Positions 45,913 through 54,186 of a stretch of 64,000 bases of DNA are shown here, in pieces. Origin of the DNA: Azoarcus sp. (GTDB lineage: Bacteria; Pseudomonadota; Gammaproteobacteria; Burkholderiales; Rhodocyclaceae); the NCBI GenBank assembly GCA_030656215.1, contig JAUSOD010000049.1:1-64000 (forward strand), in the 5' to 3' direction. Within the stretch, counting starts at the first letter, position 1; every line of letters begins with the position of its first letter. A program made the position numbers and the translations under genes. Under the pieces are notes generated by a model that did no database searches, was not told where the DNA came from, and was given only the letters and a program-made list of their open reading frames with translations.

Positions 45913-46884
45913 ATGTCTGACTTATTGAAGAACATAGATGCACGAACCCGGCTGGCCGGGACCAACAAGCTGGAGATCCTGCTGTTTACGCTGGGCATGG
46001 ATCAGCGTACCGGACGCCGGGAAACCTTCGGCATCAATGTGTTCAAGGTGCGTGAGGTGATGCGTACGCCCGGGATCACGGCGGCGCCGGACATGCCATC
46101 CTCGGTTGAGGGCATGGTGAGTCTGCGTGGGGTGCTGGTGCCGGTGGTCGATCTTGCAAAGTATGTCAACGTGGGAACCGATACCCCGCGCGAGATCATG
46201 ATCGTGACTGAATACAACGGTCATACTCAGGGTTTCCTGGTGGAGGCGGTGGATACCATCCTGCGTCTCGACTGGTCGCAGATGCGGGTGCCGCCCGAGA
46301 TGCTGACCGCCAACATGGGCGGTCTGGTAACTGCCGTGACCGAGTTGCCCGGCAACAAGCTGGTGATGATGCTCGACGTCGAGAAAGTGTTGTCCGAAAC
46401 CACGCGCTACGACGATAGCTTCATGTTCAAGGATATCGATCCGATTGACGATGGTAGTCGGCACACCGTGCTTTTTGCCGACGACTCGTCGGTGGCGCGC
46501 AAGCAGATCACCCAGACACTGGATGTACTGGGCGTGCGCTACATCGCAGCGATCAATGGTCGCCAGGCTTGGGAAGAGTTGAAGAAGCTCGCCAATCATG
46601 CCGAGAACTCCGGGCGCAAGGTGCGCGACATGCTCAGTCTGGTGCTGACCGACGTCGAGATGCCGGAGATGGACGGCTATATCCTGACCCGCAACATCAA
46701 GTCCGATCCGCGCTTCGAGGGCGTTCCAGTGGTCATGCATTCATCCCTTTCGGGCATGTCGAATCAGCAACTGGGCAAGTCGGTCGGCGTCGATGAATAC
46801 GTGCCCAAGTTCGAGCCGCAGCGTTTGTCCCAGACGCTGCGACGCCTGATGAGCGGCGACTCCAACACTGCTGACAAGAAATGA
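45913..46884 (+). CDS. cheV: Chemotaxis coupling protein CheV (first copy)
   Basis: A 323-residue CheV: a CheW-like domain (about residues 15-170: LEILLFTLG, FGINVFKVREVMRTPGI, LRGVLVPVVDLAKY) and a receiver (about 183-310: VLFADDSSVARKQ, phosphoacceptor in LTDVEMPEMDGY, VMHSSLSG, VPKFEP). CheV couples receptors to CheA and its receiver lets signalling be damped. Two copies in a row with no cheW nearby suggest they do the coupling here. Confidence 0.95.
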   Translation: MSDLLKNIDARTRLAGTNKLEILLFTLGMDQRTGRRETFGINVFKVREVMRTPGITAAPDMPSSVEGMVSLRGVLVPVVDLAKYVNVGTDTPREIMIVTEYNGHTQGFLVEAVDTILRLDWSQMRVPPEMLTANMGGLVTAVTELPGNKLVMMLDVEKVLSETTRYDDSFMFKDIDPIDDGSRHTVLFADDSSVARKQITQTLDVLGVRYIAAINGRQAWEELKKLANHAENSGRKVRDMLSLVLTDVEMPEMDGYILTRNIKSDPRFEGVPVVMHSSLSGMSNQQLGKSVGVDEYVPKFEPQRLSQTLRRLMSGDSNTADKK

Positions 46885-46893
46885 GGTGAGATC

Positions 46894-47850
46894 ATGCTGA
46901 GTCTTGATCAGAAAGATACGGCCTTGCTCGATGCGGTGGACGGCCGCACGATGCTGGCGGGTTCCAACCGGATGGAGATCCTGCTGTTTTCGCTGGGTAC
47001 CAGCGAGGTTTTCGGGATCAATGTGTTCAAGGTACGCGAGGTGTCAACGACCCCGTTCATCACCAAGGCACCCAATATGCCCAAGGGCGTCGAGGGGCTG
47101 ATTTCGCTACGGGGCAACGTCATCCCCGTGCTTTCGCTGGCCAAGATCCTCGGGCTGGACGGCTACGGCGATCCGTTGGGCGGCTCCATGATGGTGACCG
47201 AGTACAGCAAACGGACGCTGGGCTTCCTGGTCAATGAGGTGGACCGGATTATCCGCGTCGAGTGGGACAAGGTCCGCACGCCCGACAATGTCTCGCCGAG
47301 CATCCACAGTTTCATTACAGCGATCACCGAACTGTCCGATGGCAAGCTGGTGTCGATCCTGGATGTCGAGACCATCCTGTCCAACACTTTTGGTGAGGCG
47401 ATCGTCGGCAACATTGCACCCCTGCATGGGGGTGACGAGGTCAATGTCTTCTTCGTCGACGACTCGTCGGTGGCCCGACGCAAGATTGCCGAGGTGCTCG
47501 ATAAACTCGGTGTGCGCCACAAGCACGCGCAGAACGGGCTCGAGGCCTGGACGCGGCTCGAAGGCATGGCGGCACATGCACAGCAGATGGGACGTCAGGT
47601 AAACGACGAGATCGACCTCATCATGGTCGATGCCGAAATGCCGGAAATGGACGGCTATGTGCTGACGCGCAATATCAAGAACGACACCCGTTTCGATGGC
47701 ATCCCGGTGGTAATGCACTCCTCGCTGTCATCGGATGCGAATCGTGCGATGGGTAAACGGGTCGGAGTCGATTCTTACGTGGCAAAATTCGACGCTGATG
47801 TTCTCGCCGAAACCCTGCGTCCGCTGCTGCAGCGCGCGCGCCAGGGTTGA
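46894..47850 (+). CDS. cheV: Chemotaxis coupling protein CheV (second copy)
   Basis: A 318-residue CheV, clearly paralogous to the copy just upstream (NRMEILLFSLG, FGINVFKVREVSTTPFI, LRGNVIPVLSLAKI; receiver with VFFVDDSSVARRK, MVDAEMPEMDGY, VMHSSLSSDANRAMGK and VAKFDA). The two copies differ throughout, so the duplication is old. It follows by 9 bp and should be co-translated. Confidence 0.95.
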   Translation: MLSLDQKDTALLDAVDGRTMLAGSNRMEILLFSLGTSEVFGINVFKVREVSTTPFITKAPNMPKGVEGLISLRGNVIPVLSLAKILGLDGYGDPLGGSMMVTEYSKRTLGFLVNEVDRIIRVEWDKVRTPDNVSPSIHSFITAITELSDGKLVSILDVETILSNTFGEAIVGNIAPLHGGDEVNVFFVDDSSVARRKIAEVLDKLGVRHKHAQNGLEAWTRLEGMAAHAQQMGRQVNDEIDLIMVDAEMPEMDGYVLTRNIKNDTRFDGIPVVMHSSLSSDANRAMGKRVGVDSYVAKFDADVLAETLRPLLQRARQG

Positions 47851-47880
47851 GCGCCGGGAACGGGCACAACGGAGAATGAG

Positions 47881-48282
47881 ATGGGTGATGCAAAACTGAA
47901 ATTCCTGGTCGTCGATGATTTTTCGACCATGAGGCGCATCGTGCGCAATCTGCTCAAGGAGCTGGGCTACGTCAACGTTGAAGAGGCCGAGGACGGCGTC
48001 GCGGCGCTGCAGAAGCTCAATTCATCGCAGTTCGACTTTGTCGTGACCGACTGGAACATGCCGAACATGGATGGCCTGACCTTGCTGCAGACCATCCGGC
48101 GGACACCGCAGCTGAAGCATCTGCCGGTGCTGATGATTACGGCGGAGGCAAAGAAGGAAAACATCATTGCCGCTGCACAGGCAGGCGCCCATGGCTACAT
48201 CGTCAAGCCCTTCACCGCGGCGACGATGGCGGAAAAGCTGGAAAAAATCTTCGAACGGCTCAACAAGAGCACGGCCACCTGA
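47881..48282 (+). CDS. cheY: Chemotaxis response regulator CheY
   Basis: A 133-residue single receiver. Acidic residues in [14 protein letters not shown], phosphorylated Asp in [11 protein letters not shown], conserved Thr in MITAEA, Lys in VKPF, and the CheY-type [14 protein letters not shown] helix. Phospho-CheY binds the flagellar switch to change rotation. Preceded by GGAGAATGAG and placed between cheV and cheZ. Confidence 0.97.
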   Translation: MGDAKLKFLVVDDFSTMRRIVRNLLKELGYVNVEEAEDGVAALQKLNSSQFDFVVTDWNMPNMDGLTLLQTIRRTPQLKHLPVLMITAEAKKENIIAAAQAGAHGYIVKPFTAATMAEKLEKIFERLNKSTAT

Positions 48283-48317
48283 CCAGGTGGCAAGAACCAG
48301 AGACAGGGAGCCAGATA

Positions 48318-49199
48318 ATGGCGAAGCGGATGAAATTTGACGAAGAGAATGATTCGGATGAGCTCCAGGCACTGTTCGACAGCATCGCATCGACTCAGTC
48401 CGCGCCCGGGCCCCTTACTCAACGTCCGGCGCCGGTGCTCGCGCCCGCAGCGCAAGCCGACGATAGCGATGAGCTGCAGGCGCTGTTCGACTCGGTCGCG
48501 GCTGAGTTCGATGCGCCAGATGTCGTTGCAGCAGTTGCGGTAAGCCCGGTCCCGGTTGTCGTTGCCAGGCCGGTCGAGGAGCCCAAGTCGGAAAATGCCG
48601 ATGCGGTGTTTACCCGGATTGGGCAGATGACCCGTCAGGTGCACGACACCCTTCGGGAGCTGGGATTCGATAGCGCCATGCAGGAAATGGTCCAAGCCAT
48701 CCCTGATGCGCGTCAGCGGCTGACCTATATCGCGCAGATGACCGAACAGGCTGCAAGCCGGGTGTTGAATGCCACTGACATCGCCAAGCCGATCCAGGAC
48801 AAGGTGGAAGCCGATGCCGTGGTGCTGCGCGCGAAGTGGGAAAGACTTTACGCCAACGAGCTCTCGATCGAGGAGTTCAAGATCCTTGCCGGCGAAACGC
48901 GCGGTTTCCTCGGTGGCGTGGTCGACAGTAGCCGGGCGACCAATGCGCAGTTGCTCGAGATCATGATGGCGCAGGACTTTCAGGATTTGACCGGTCAGGT
49001 CATCAAGAAAGTGGTTGAAATGGCGCAGACGCTGGAAACACAGTTGCTGGAAGTGCTGATCGAGGTGGCGCCGGCCGCGGTGCGTACCGACATGAATGCC
49101 GGGCTGATGAATGGTCCGGTGGTAAATAGCGAGGGCCGCGACGACGTAGTCACAACCCAGGGGCAGGTCGACGACCTGCTCGAAAGCCTGGGTTTTTGA
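48318..49199 (+). CDS. cheZ: CheY phosphatase CheZ with duplicated N-terminal motif
   Basis: A 293-residue CheZ, much longer than the 214-residue E. coli protein. The conserved helical core includes the catalytic segment AQDFQDLTGQVIKKV (the Asp and Gln residues that act on phospho-CheY). The last residues, QVDDLLESLGF, match the CheY-binding C-terminal peptide. In addition, the N-terminal extension holds two identical copies of DSDELQALFDS (residues 12-22 and 49-59), and these resemble the C-terminal peptide in pattern. They are linked by Pro/Ala-rich sequence. Confidence 0.93.
   Translation: MAKRMKFDEENDSDELQALFDSIASTQSAPGPLTQRPAPVLAPAAQADDSDELQALFDSVAAEFDAPDVVAAVAVSPVPVVVARPVEEPKSENADAVFTRIGQMTRQVHDTLRELGFDSAMQEMVQAIPDARQRLTYIAQMTEQAASRVLNATDIAKPIQDKVEADAVVLRAKWERLYANELSIEEFKILAGETRGFLGGVVDSSRATNAQLLEIMMAQDFQDLTGQVIKKVVEMAQTLETQLLEVLIEVAPAAVRTDMNAGLMNGPVVNSEGRDDVVTTQGQVDDLLESLGF
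48351..48494 (+). repeat. Duplicated DSDELQALFDS coding motif in cheZ
   Basis: Copies at 48351-48383 and 48462-48494 encode the same 11 residues with four synonymous codon differences, including both serine codons switched between the TCN and AGY boxes. Protein identity with codon divergence indicates selection on the peptide. Confidence 0.85.
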
Positions 49200-49263
49200 T
49201 CGCGCGCTGCGCCGGACAGGGTTTGCCCTGCCCGGTTCGAAAGTGAATGGGAGCGAGTGAGCC

Positions 49264-51189
49264 ATGAGTGACTTTGGTGGAATGGAAGAACTGCTGCAGG
49301 ACTTCCTGATCGAGGCCGGAGACCTGTTGTCTGGCGTTGACAACAAGCTGGTCGATTTGGAGCGCTTCCCTGATGACAGGAACCTGCTCAACGAGATTTT
49401 TCGTGGATTTCACACCATCAAGGGCGGGGCGGGGTTTCTCAACGCCACCGAACTCGTGACCCTGTGCCACCTTACGGAAAACCTGTTCGACAAGTTGCGC
49501 AACGGCGAGCTCGCAGTAACGTCCGAGATGATGGATGTCATTCTCGAAGCGACCGGTTCGGTGCGGGAGATGTTCAATCATCTCGAGCATGGCAGTCAGC
49601 CACCGGCGGCGGATCCCGGCCTGATCACGGCGCTCAGGGTGGCAATTGCCGGCGAAGCGATTCCGCCGGTGACGCCCAAGGCTTCGGCACAGTCCACTCC
49701 CTTTACCGCTGGAAGTGGGGCGGGTGGCAAGGGCGCCGGAGGTGAGTCCGCGGCAGGGGCTCACGAGCCCGACTGGAACCTTCTTTACAGTGCCGTCGCG
49801 GTGGTGCCTGCCGCTCGAGTGGCAGAACCGATGGTGATCGAGCCTGCAGCGCCAATCGACGACCCCGACGAGGTCATTACCCGTGCGGTTGGCCGTCGAA
49901 CGGCGGATCGTCCGGGCGCGGCGGCGGCGGCGCCGACCGGCCGGCGTGAGGGCGAACGTCAGCGCGACAATTCGATCCGGGTCGATACTGCCCGCCTCGA
50001 TCAGGTGCTCAATTTGTCGGGCGAGATCGGGCTCACCAAGAACCGTCTCAATGCACTGCGCAGCGATATCCTGAGCGGTCGTAACGATACCGAAACCCTG
50101 CACGCGCTCGATCTGGCGGTCAGCCAGCTCGACCTGCTGGTATCCGATCTGCAGAACGCGGTGATGAAGACCCGCATGCAGCCGATCGGGCGTCTGTTCC
50201 AGAAATACCCCCGGATTGCCCGCGATCTGGCGCGGAATCTGGGCAAGGACGTCGAACTCGTGCTGGCCGGCGAGGAGACCGAGATCGACAAGACGATGAT
50301 CGAGGATCTTGCCGATCCGATCATCCACCTCATCCGCAATGCGGTCGATCATGGCGTCGAGAACGAGCAGGAGCGCCGTGCAAGCGGCAAGCCCGAGAAG
50401 TCGGCACTACGTCTTGAGGCGCGTCAGGAGGGCGATCATATCGTGATCCTGGTGGCTGACGACGGGCGCGGCATGAGTGCCGAGAAGTTGCGCGCCAAAG
50501 CCTTGCAGAAGGGCCTCATCACCGATGAAGAGGCCAACACCATGGACGAGCGGCAGAGCTTCAACCTGATTTTCCTGCCTGGCTTTTCACTTGCGGCCCA
50601 GGTTTCCGATGTGTCGGGCCGCGGTGTGGGAATGGACGTGGTCCGGACCAACATCCAGAAGCTCAACGGCTCGATCGAGATCCGCTCGACCCAGGGCAAG
50701 GGCACGACCTTCGTCATCAGTTTGCCGCTGACGCTGGCCATTCTGCCGGTGCTCCTCGTTCGCCTTGGGGATCAGCCCTTTGCAGTGCCCTTGTCGATGG
50801 TCCGCGAAATCCTGCCGATCGACGCGAAGGAAGTCCAGGAGGTCGGCGGCCGCGCAACGATGGTGGTGCGAGGCGAGGTGTTGCCCATCCTGCCGCTCGC
50901 GAACTTGCTGGGCTGGGATCAGGAGCGGGTCCCGGAGTATGGGGTGCTGATGCAGACCGCCGACCTGTCTTTCATCCTTGCGATCGACAGCTTTGCCGGG
51001 CGGGAGGACGCGGTGATCAAGTCACTCGACGATTTCCGGCCCAAGGGCGTGGCGGGGGTGACAACCCTGTCCAACGGCCAGATCGTTCTGATCCTGGACA
51101 TGAAAGAAGTGCTGGGGGCCGCCGGAGAGCAGCGCGGTGTGGCGCGATCGGCCTTGATGAGAAAGCCCCCGGTCCCGGCATTGGCCTGA
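49264..51189 (+). CDS. cheA: Chemotaxis histidine kinase CheA
   Basis: A 641-residue CheA. Hpt domain with phosphorylated His50 in FHTIKGGAGF; a 125-residue variable Ala/Pro/Gly-rich linker (about 110-235); the P3 dimerisation helices from DNSIRVDTARLDQVLNLSGE; P4 kinase with HLIRNAVDHGVE, VADDGRGM and GRGVGMDVV; P5 CheW-like regulatory domain to the end. No recognisable P2 (CheY/CheB docking) domain is seen between Hpt and P3. It is last in the cheV-cheV-cheY-cheZ-cheA operon. Confidence 0.94.
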   Translation: MSDFGGMEELLQDFLIEAGDLLSGVDNKLVDLERFPDDRNLLNEIFRGFHTIKGGAGFLNATELVTLCHLTENLFDKLRNGELAVTSEMMDVILEATGSVREMFNHLEHGSQPPAADPGLITALRVAIAGEAIPPVTPKASAQSTPFTAGSGAGGKGAGGESAAGAHEPDWNLLYSAVAVVPAARVAEPMVIEPAAPIDDPDEVITRAVGRRTADRPGAAAAAPTGRREGERQRDNSIRVDTARLDQVLNLSGEIGLTKNRLNALRSDILSGRNDTETLHALDLAVSQLDLLVSDLQNAVMKTRMQPIGRLFQKYPRIARDLARNLGKDVELVLAGEETEIDKTMIEDLADPIIHLIRNAVDHGVENEQERRASGKPEKSALRLEARQEGDHIVILVADDGRGMSAEKLRAKALQKGLITDEEANTMDERQSFNLIFLPGFSLAAQVSDVSGRGVGMDVVRTNIQKLNGSIEIRSTQGKGTTFVISLPLTLAILPVLLVRLGDQPFAVPLSMVREILPIDAKEVQEVGGRATMVVRGEVLPILPLANLLGWDQERVPEYGVLMQTADLSFILAIDSFAGREDAVIKSLDDFRPKGVAGVTTLSNGQIVLILDMKEVLGAAGEQRGVARSALMRKPPVPALA

Positions 51190-51225
51190 AAGACTGATCG
51201 ACGTAACCGGGCTGCCGGTTTTCGG

Positions 51226-51378
51226 AGGGCCGACATCAGTCGGCCGCTTTTGCCGCGGACCGGCACTGGTGCCCGATCAACGCAAAAGCGGCGGGTTGAA
51301 ACCCGCCCTACGGCGGCTGTGCAGGCAGCGGAGGTAGGGGCGCGAGGGTTCTTGTAGGGCCGACTTCAGTCTGCCACG
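51226..51378. repeat. REP-like cluster of palindromes between cheA and tal
   Basis: GGCCGAC-ATCA-GTCGGCC (51228-51245) is a perfect hairpin; a variant, GGCCGACTTCAGTCTGCC, recurs at 51358-51375. Between them is the perfect GGCGGGTT/AACCCGCC palindrome (51290-51307) and a 10-bp inverted pair CCGCTTTTGC (51244-51253) / GCAAAAGCGG (51282-51291). This nested arrangement looks like a repetitive extragenic palindrome cluster; the first hairpin may also end cheA transcription. Confidence 0.6.
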
Positions 51379-51446
51379 GCAGCCCGGGCCTAGGTACTCG
51401 TGCCCAAATCGCCCCCGCGGGGCGCCTCCACTCCGCAGTTTCGTTT

Positions 51447-52526
51447 TCAGTCGCCGGTCAGTTCCAGCAGCTTGGCGAACGCTTCTTCGAACTGGCGGAG
51501 TCCGTCTGCCTGCAGCTTTTCACCCACGGCGTTCATATCGATCGAGTAGCGGGCCAGGTCGTCGAACACGGCCCGTGCCTGGTCGACGTCCAGTTCCAGC
51601 GTATTGGCGACCTTGCCGTGATCGCGCAAGGCATCCAGGGTGCCGTCCGGCAGCGTGTTGACCGTTTCCGGGCCGATCAGCGGCTCCACATACAGCAGGT
51701 CGCTGTAGGCGGGGTTCTTGGTGCCGGTGCTGGCCCACAGCATGAACTGGGGGCGTGCGCCGGCTGCGCGCAGCGCAGCGAAGGCGGGGCCGTGGAAGCG
51801 CTCGCGATAGCGTTGGTAGGCCAGTCGCGCGGTGGCCACTGCGGCTTTACCGCGCAGGCTGAGTGCCTCACCGCCGGTCTCGTCGAGTTGCGTGTCGATC
51901 AGACTGTCCACCCGCGACAGGAACAGGCTGGCGACCGACATGACCCGTGACAGGTCACCACCGGCAGCCTGCAGGCGTTCCAGGCCGCGTACGTATGCCG
52001 CGGCCACCGCCTCAACATGGGCGAGCGAGAACATCAGTGTGACGTTGACACTCACCCCTGCACCGATCAAACGTTCGATCGCCACCAACCCGGCGGCAGT
52101 CGCGGGGACTTTGATCAGCACATTGGGACGATCGACGGCAGCCTTGAGCCGCAGGCCGGCGGCCACGGTGCCTTCCGCATCGTCGGCCAGCGCGGGTGAG
52201 ACTTCGAGGCTCACATAGCCGGCGTTACCGTTGCTCTGGTGATGAAGCGGCAGCAGGAGGTCGCAGGCACGCTGCACATCCGGGATTACCAATCGTTCGT
52301 AACGCGACTCGGCACCGATAGCCTGGGTCTTGAGCGCAGCGAGATCGTCCTCGTAGTAGCGCCCACCCGAGATGGCCTTGTAGAAGATCGCCGGATTGGT
52401 GGTCACGCCGGCCACGCCGTCCTCGGCGATGAAGCGCGCCAGGTGGCCTTCGTTGAGCAGTGTGCGGGAAAGGTTGTCGAGCCAGATTTGCTGACCCTGT
52501 TCGCGGACTTGCAGCAGCGGATTCAT
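51447..52526 (-). CDS. tal: Transaldolase
   Basis: A 359-residue transaldolase of the long bacterial type, which moves a dihydroxyacetone unit between sugar phosphates in the pentose phosphate pathway. The Schiff-base Lys is in NVLIKVPAT (about residue 138), and GVTTNPAIF and LWASTGTKNPAYSD are family signatures. It is convergent with cheA and stands near truC and sodB without overlap. Confidence 0.95.
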   Translation of the reverse strand: MNPLLQVREQGQQIWLDNLSRTLLNEGHLARFIAEDGVAGVTTNPAIFYKAISGGRYYEDDLAALKTQAIGAESRYERLVIPDVQRACDLLLPLHHQSNGNAGYVSLEVSPALADDAEGTVAAGLRLKAAVDRPNVLIKVPATAAGLVAIERLIGAGVSVNVTLMFSLAHVEAVAAAYVRGLERLQAAGGDLSRVMSVASLFLSRVDSLIDTQLDETGGEALSLRGKAAVATARLAYQRYRERFHGPAFAALRAAGARPQFMLWASTGTKNPAYSDLLYVEPLIGPETVNTLPDGTLDALRDHGKVANTLELDVDQARAVFDDLARYSIDMNAVGEKLQADGLRQFEEAFAKLLELTGD

Positions 52527-52567
52527 GAGCTCTGGATGCCGGTTTGACGAAATGGGCCCTTATTTTG

Positions 52568-53317
52568 CTATGAATTGCCCGTGGCCGATAGCGCTGCCGC
52601 GTTGAACCTCCAGCCGAGTGCATCGAGAACGCGGGTGAAGTCTTCAGCCAGTGGGCATTCGATGCTCAGGTCGCCGCCCGTTACAGGGTGGATGAAGCTC
52701 AGTCCGGTGCAGGCGAGCAGCAGGCGCTGGCAGCCGAAGAGGGTCTGAAACAGGCGATTGTGGCGTCCCTTGCCGAAGGTGGCATCGCCCACGATCGGGT
52801 GCGACAGGTGCTTCAGGTGGCGGCGGAGTTGATGTCGGCGTCCGGTCTCGGGTCGCAGTTCGACCAGCGCATAGCGGCTGGTCGGGTAGCGGTCCACCCG
52901 ATGTGGCAACTCTGTGATGGCCAGGCGGCAAAAGCGGGTGACGGCCGATTGTGGCGTGAGGTCGACTTTGCCCGACAGGCGTTCCACCGGGTCGAAGCGG
53001 CGTATCAGTGGGTGGTCGATCACGCCGTCTTGCGGCGGATGCCCGCGAACCACGGCCAGGTAGCGCTTGGACACCTGCTGGCGTTCGAAGAGTGTGCCCA
53101 TGCGGCCGGCCGTTTCGCGATCGAGCGCAAATAGCAGGATACCGGAGGTTCCCTTGTCCAGCCGGTGGGCCGGATGGACATGACGTCCGATCTGGTCACG
53201 CAGCAACTGCACCGCAAAACGCTCTTCGTGCGCGTCGAGTGCGGTGCGATGAACCAGCAGGCCCGAGGGCTTGTGGATCGCCACCAGGTAATCATCGCGA
53301 TAAAGGATGTCGAGCAT
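52568..53317 (-). CDS. truC: tRNA pseudouridine(65) synthase TruC
   Basis: A 249-residue RluA-family pseudouridine synthase with the TruC pattern: LDILYRDDYLVAIHKPSGLLVHR at the start, the catalytic Asp in HRLDKGTSG, PQSAVTRF, YALVELRPETGRRHQLRRHL and GDATFGKGRHNRLF. It modifies U65 in tRNA. The ATG at 53317 matches the family start; another ATG at 53332 is possible. It follows the sodB terminator. Confidence 0.9.
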   Translation of the reverse strand: MLDILYRDDYLVAIHKPSGLLVHRTALDAHEERFAVQLLRDQIGRHVHPAHRLDKGTSGILLFALDRETAGRMGTLFERQQVSKRYLAVVRGHPPQDGVIDHPLIRRFDPVERLSGKVDLTPQSAVTRFCRLAITELPHRVDRYPTSRYALVELRPETGRRHQLRRHLKHLSHPIVGDATFGKGRHNRLFQTLFGCQRLLLACTGLSFIHPVTGGDLSIECPLAEDFTRVLDALGWRFNAAALSATGNS

Positions 53318-53350
53318 TGGGTTGTCGAACATTTCGCCGGCGGTAGTCCA

Positions 53351-53386
53351 GAAAACAAAAAGCGACTCCGGATCCCGGAGTCGCTT
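53351..53386 (-). terminator. Rho-independent terminator of sodB
   Basis: Perfect 12-bp stem: AAGCGACTCCGG (53360-53371) with CCGGAGTCGCTT (53375-53386), loop ATC. On the minus strand it is followed by TTTTGTTTTC. It lies 39 bases beyond the sodB stop. Confidence 0.93.
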
Positions 53387-53425
53387 CAATTGCCAAGGCT
53401 CCCGTTCGGAGCCGGCAGGAGGAGA

Positions 53426-54010
53426 TCAGGCGAAGTTCTTTGCAGCAAAGTCCCAGTTGGCCAACTTGTCAAGGAAGGTGGCAACGAAATCGGGGCGACG
53501 GTTGCGGTAGTCGATGTAGTAGGCATGCTCCCACACGTCGATACAGAGCAGCGCGGTGTCGCCCGTAGTCAGCGGGGTGCCGGCGGCACCCATGTTGACG
53601 ATGTCGATGGCGCCATCGGCCTTCTTCACCAGCCAGGTCCAGCCCGAACCGAAGTTGCCCACTGCCGAGGCGGCAAAGGCCTTCTTGAAGTCGTCGAAGG
53701 AGCCCCACTTGGCCTTGATCGCGTCAGCCAGCGCGCCGTTCGGCTCGCCGCCGCCGTTGGGCTTCATGCTGTTCCAGAAGAAGGTGTGATTCCAGACCTG
53801 TGCGGAGTTGTTGTAGATGCCGCCGGCCGGGGCCTTCTTGACGATGGCCTCGAGGTCGAGGTTTTCGAACTCGGTACCCTTGATCAGGTTGTTCAGGTTG
53901 GTGACATAGGCTTGATGGTGCTTGCCATAGTGGAATTCCAGCGTTTCGGCGGAAATGTGCGGAGCCAGGGCGTCCTTGGCAAAGGGCAGGGCGGGCAGAG
54001 TGTGTTCCAT
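53426..54010 (-). CDS. sodB: Superoxide dismutase [Fe], SodB
   Basis: A 194-residue iron/manganese superoxide dismutase. Metal ligands lie in [21 protein letters not shown] and [11 protein letters not shown]. The Gln before VWNHTFFW is typical of the iron form. It disproportionates superoxide in the cytosol. AAAGGAG precedes the ATG (MEHTLPAL). Monocistronic between a strong terminator and xseA. Confidence 0.96.
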   Translation of the reverse strand: MEHTLPALPFAKDALAPHISAETLEFHYGKHHQAYVTNLNNLIKGTEFENLDLEAIVKKAPAGGIYNNSAQVWNHTFFWNSMKPNGGGEPNGALADAIKAKWGSFDDFKKAFAASAVGNFGSGWTWLVKKADGAIDIVNMGAAGTPLTTGDTALLCIDVWEHAYYIDYRNRRPDFVATFLDKLANWDFAAKNFA

Positions 54011-54186
54011 CGAAATCTCCTTTCTGTATTCGTGAAGTACCAAACGCGTCCGGGTGTCGGGGTTTGGCGCTGAATAAAAGCTTGACTATTCTAGTCGGGA
54101 TTGACCGTGGATGACAATCTTGCAGGGCGTGATCTTAAGCCTATCCGCGGGGCATGCAAACCTCCTTGCGTAAGCGCACCTGTCCT

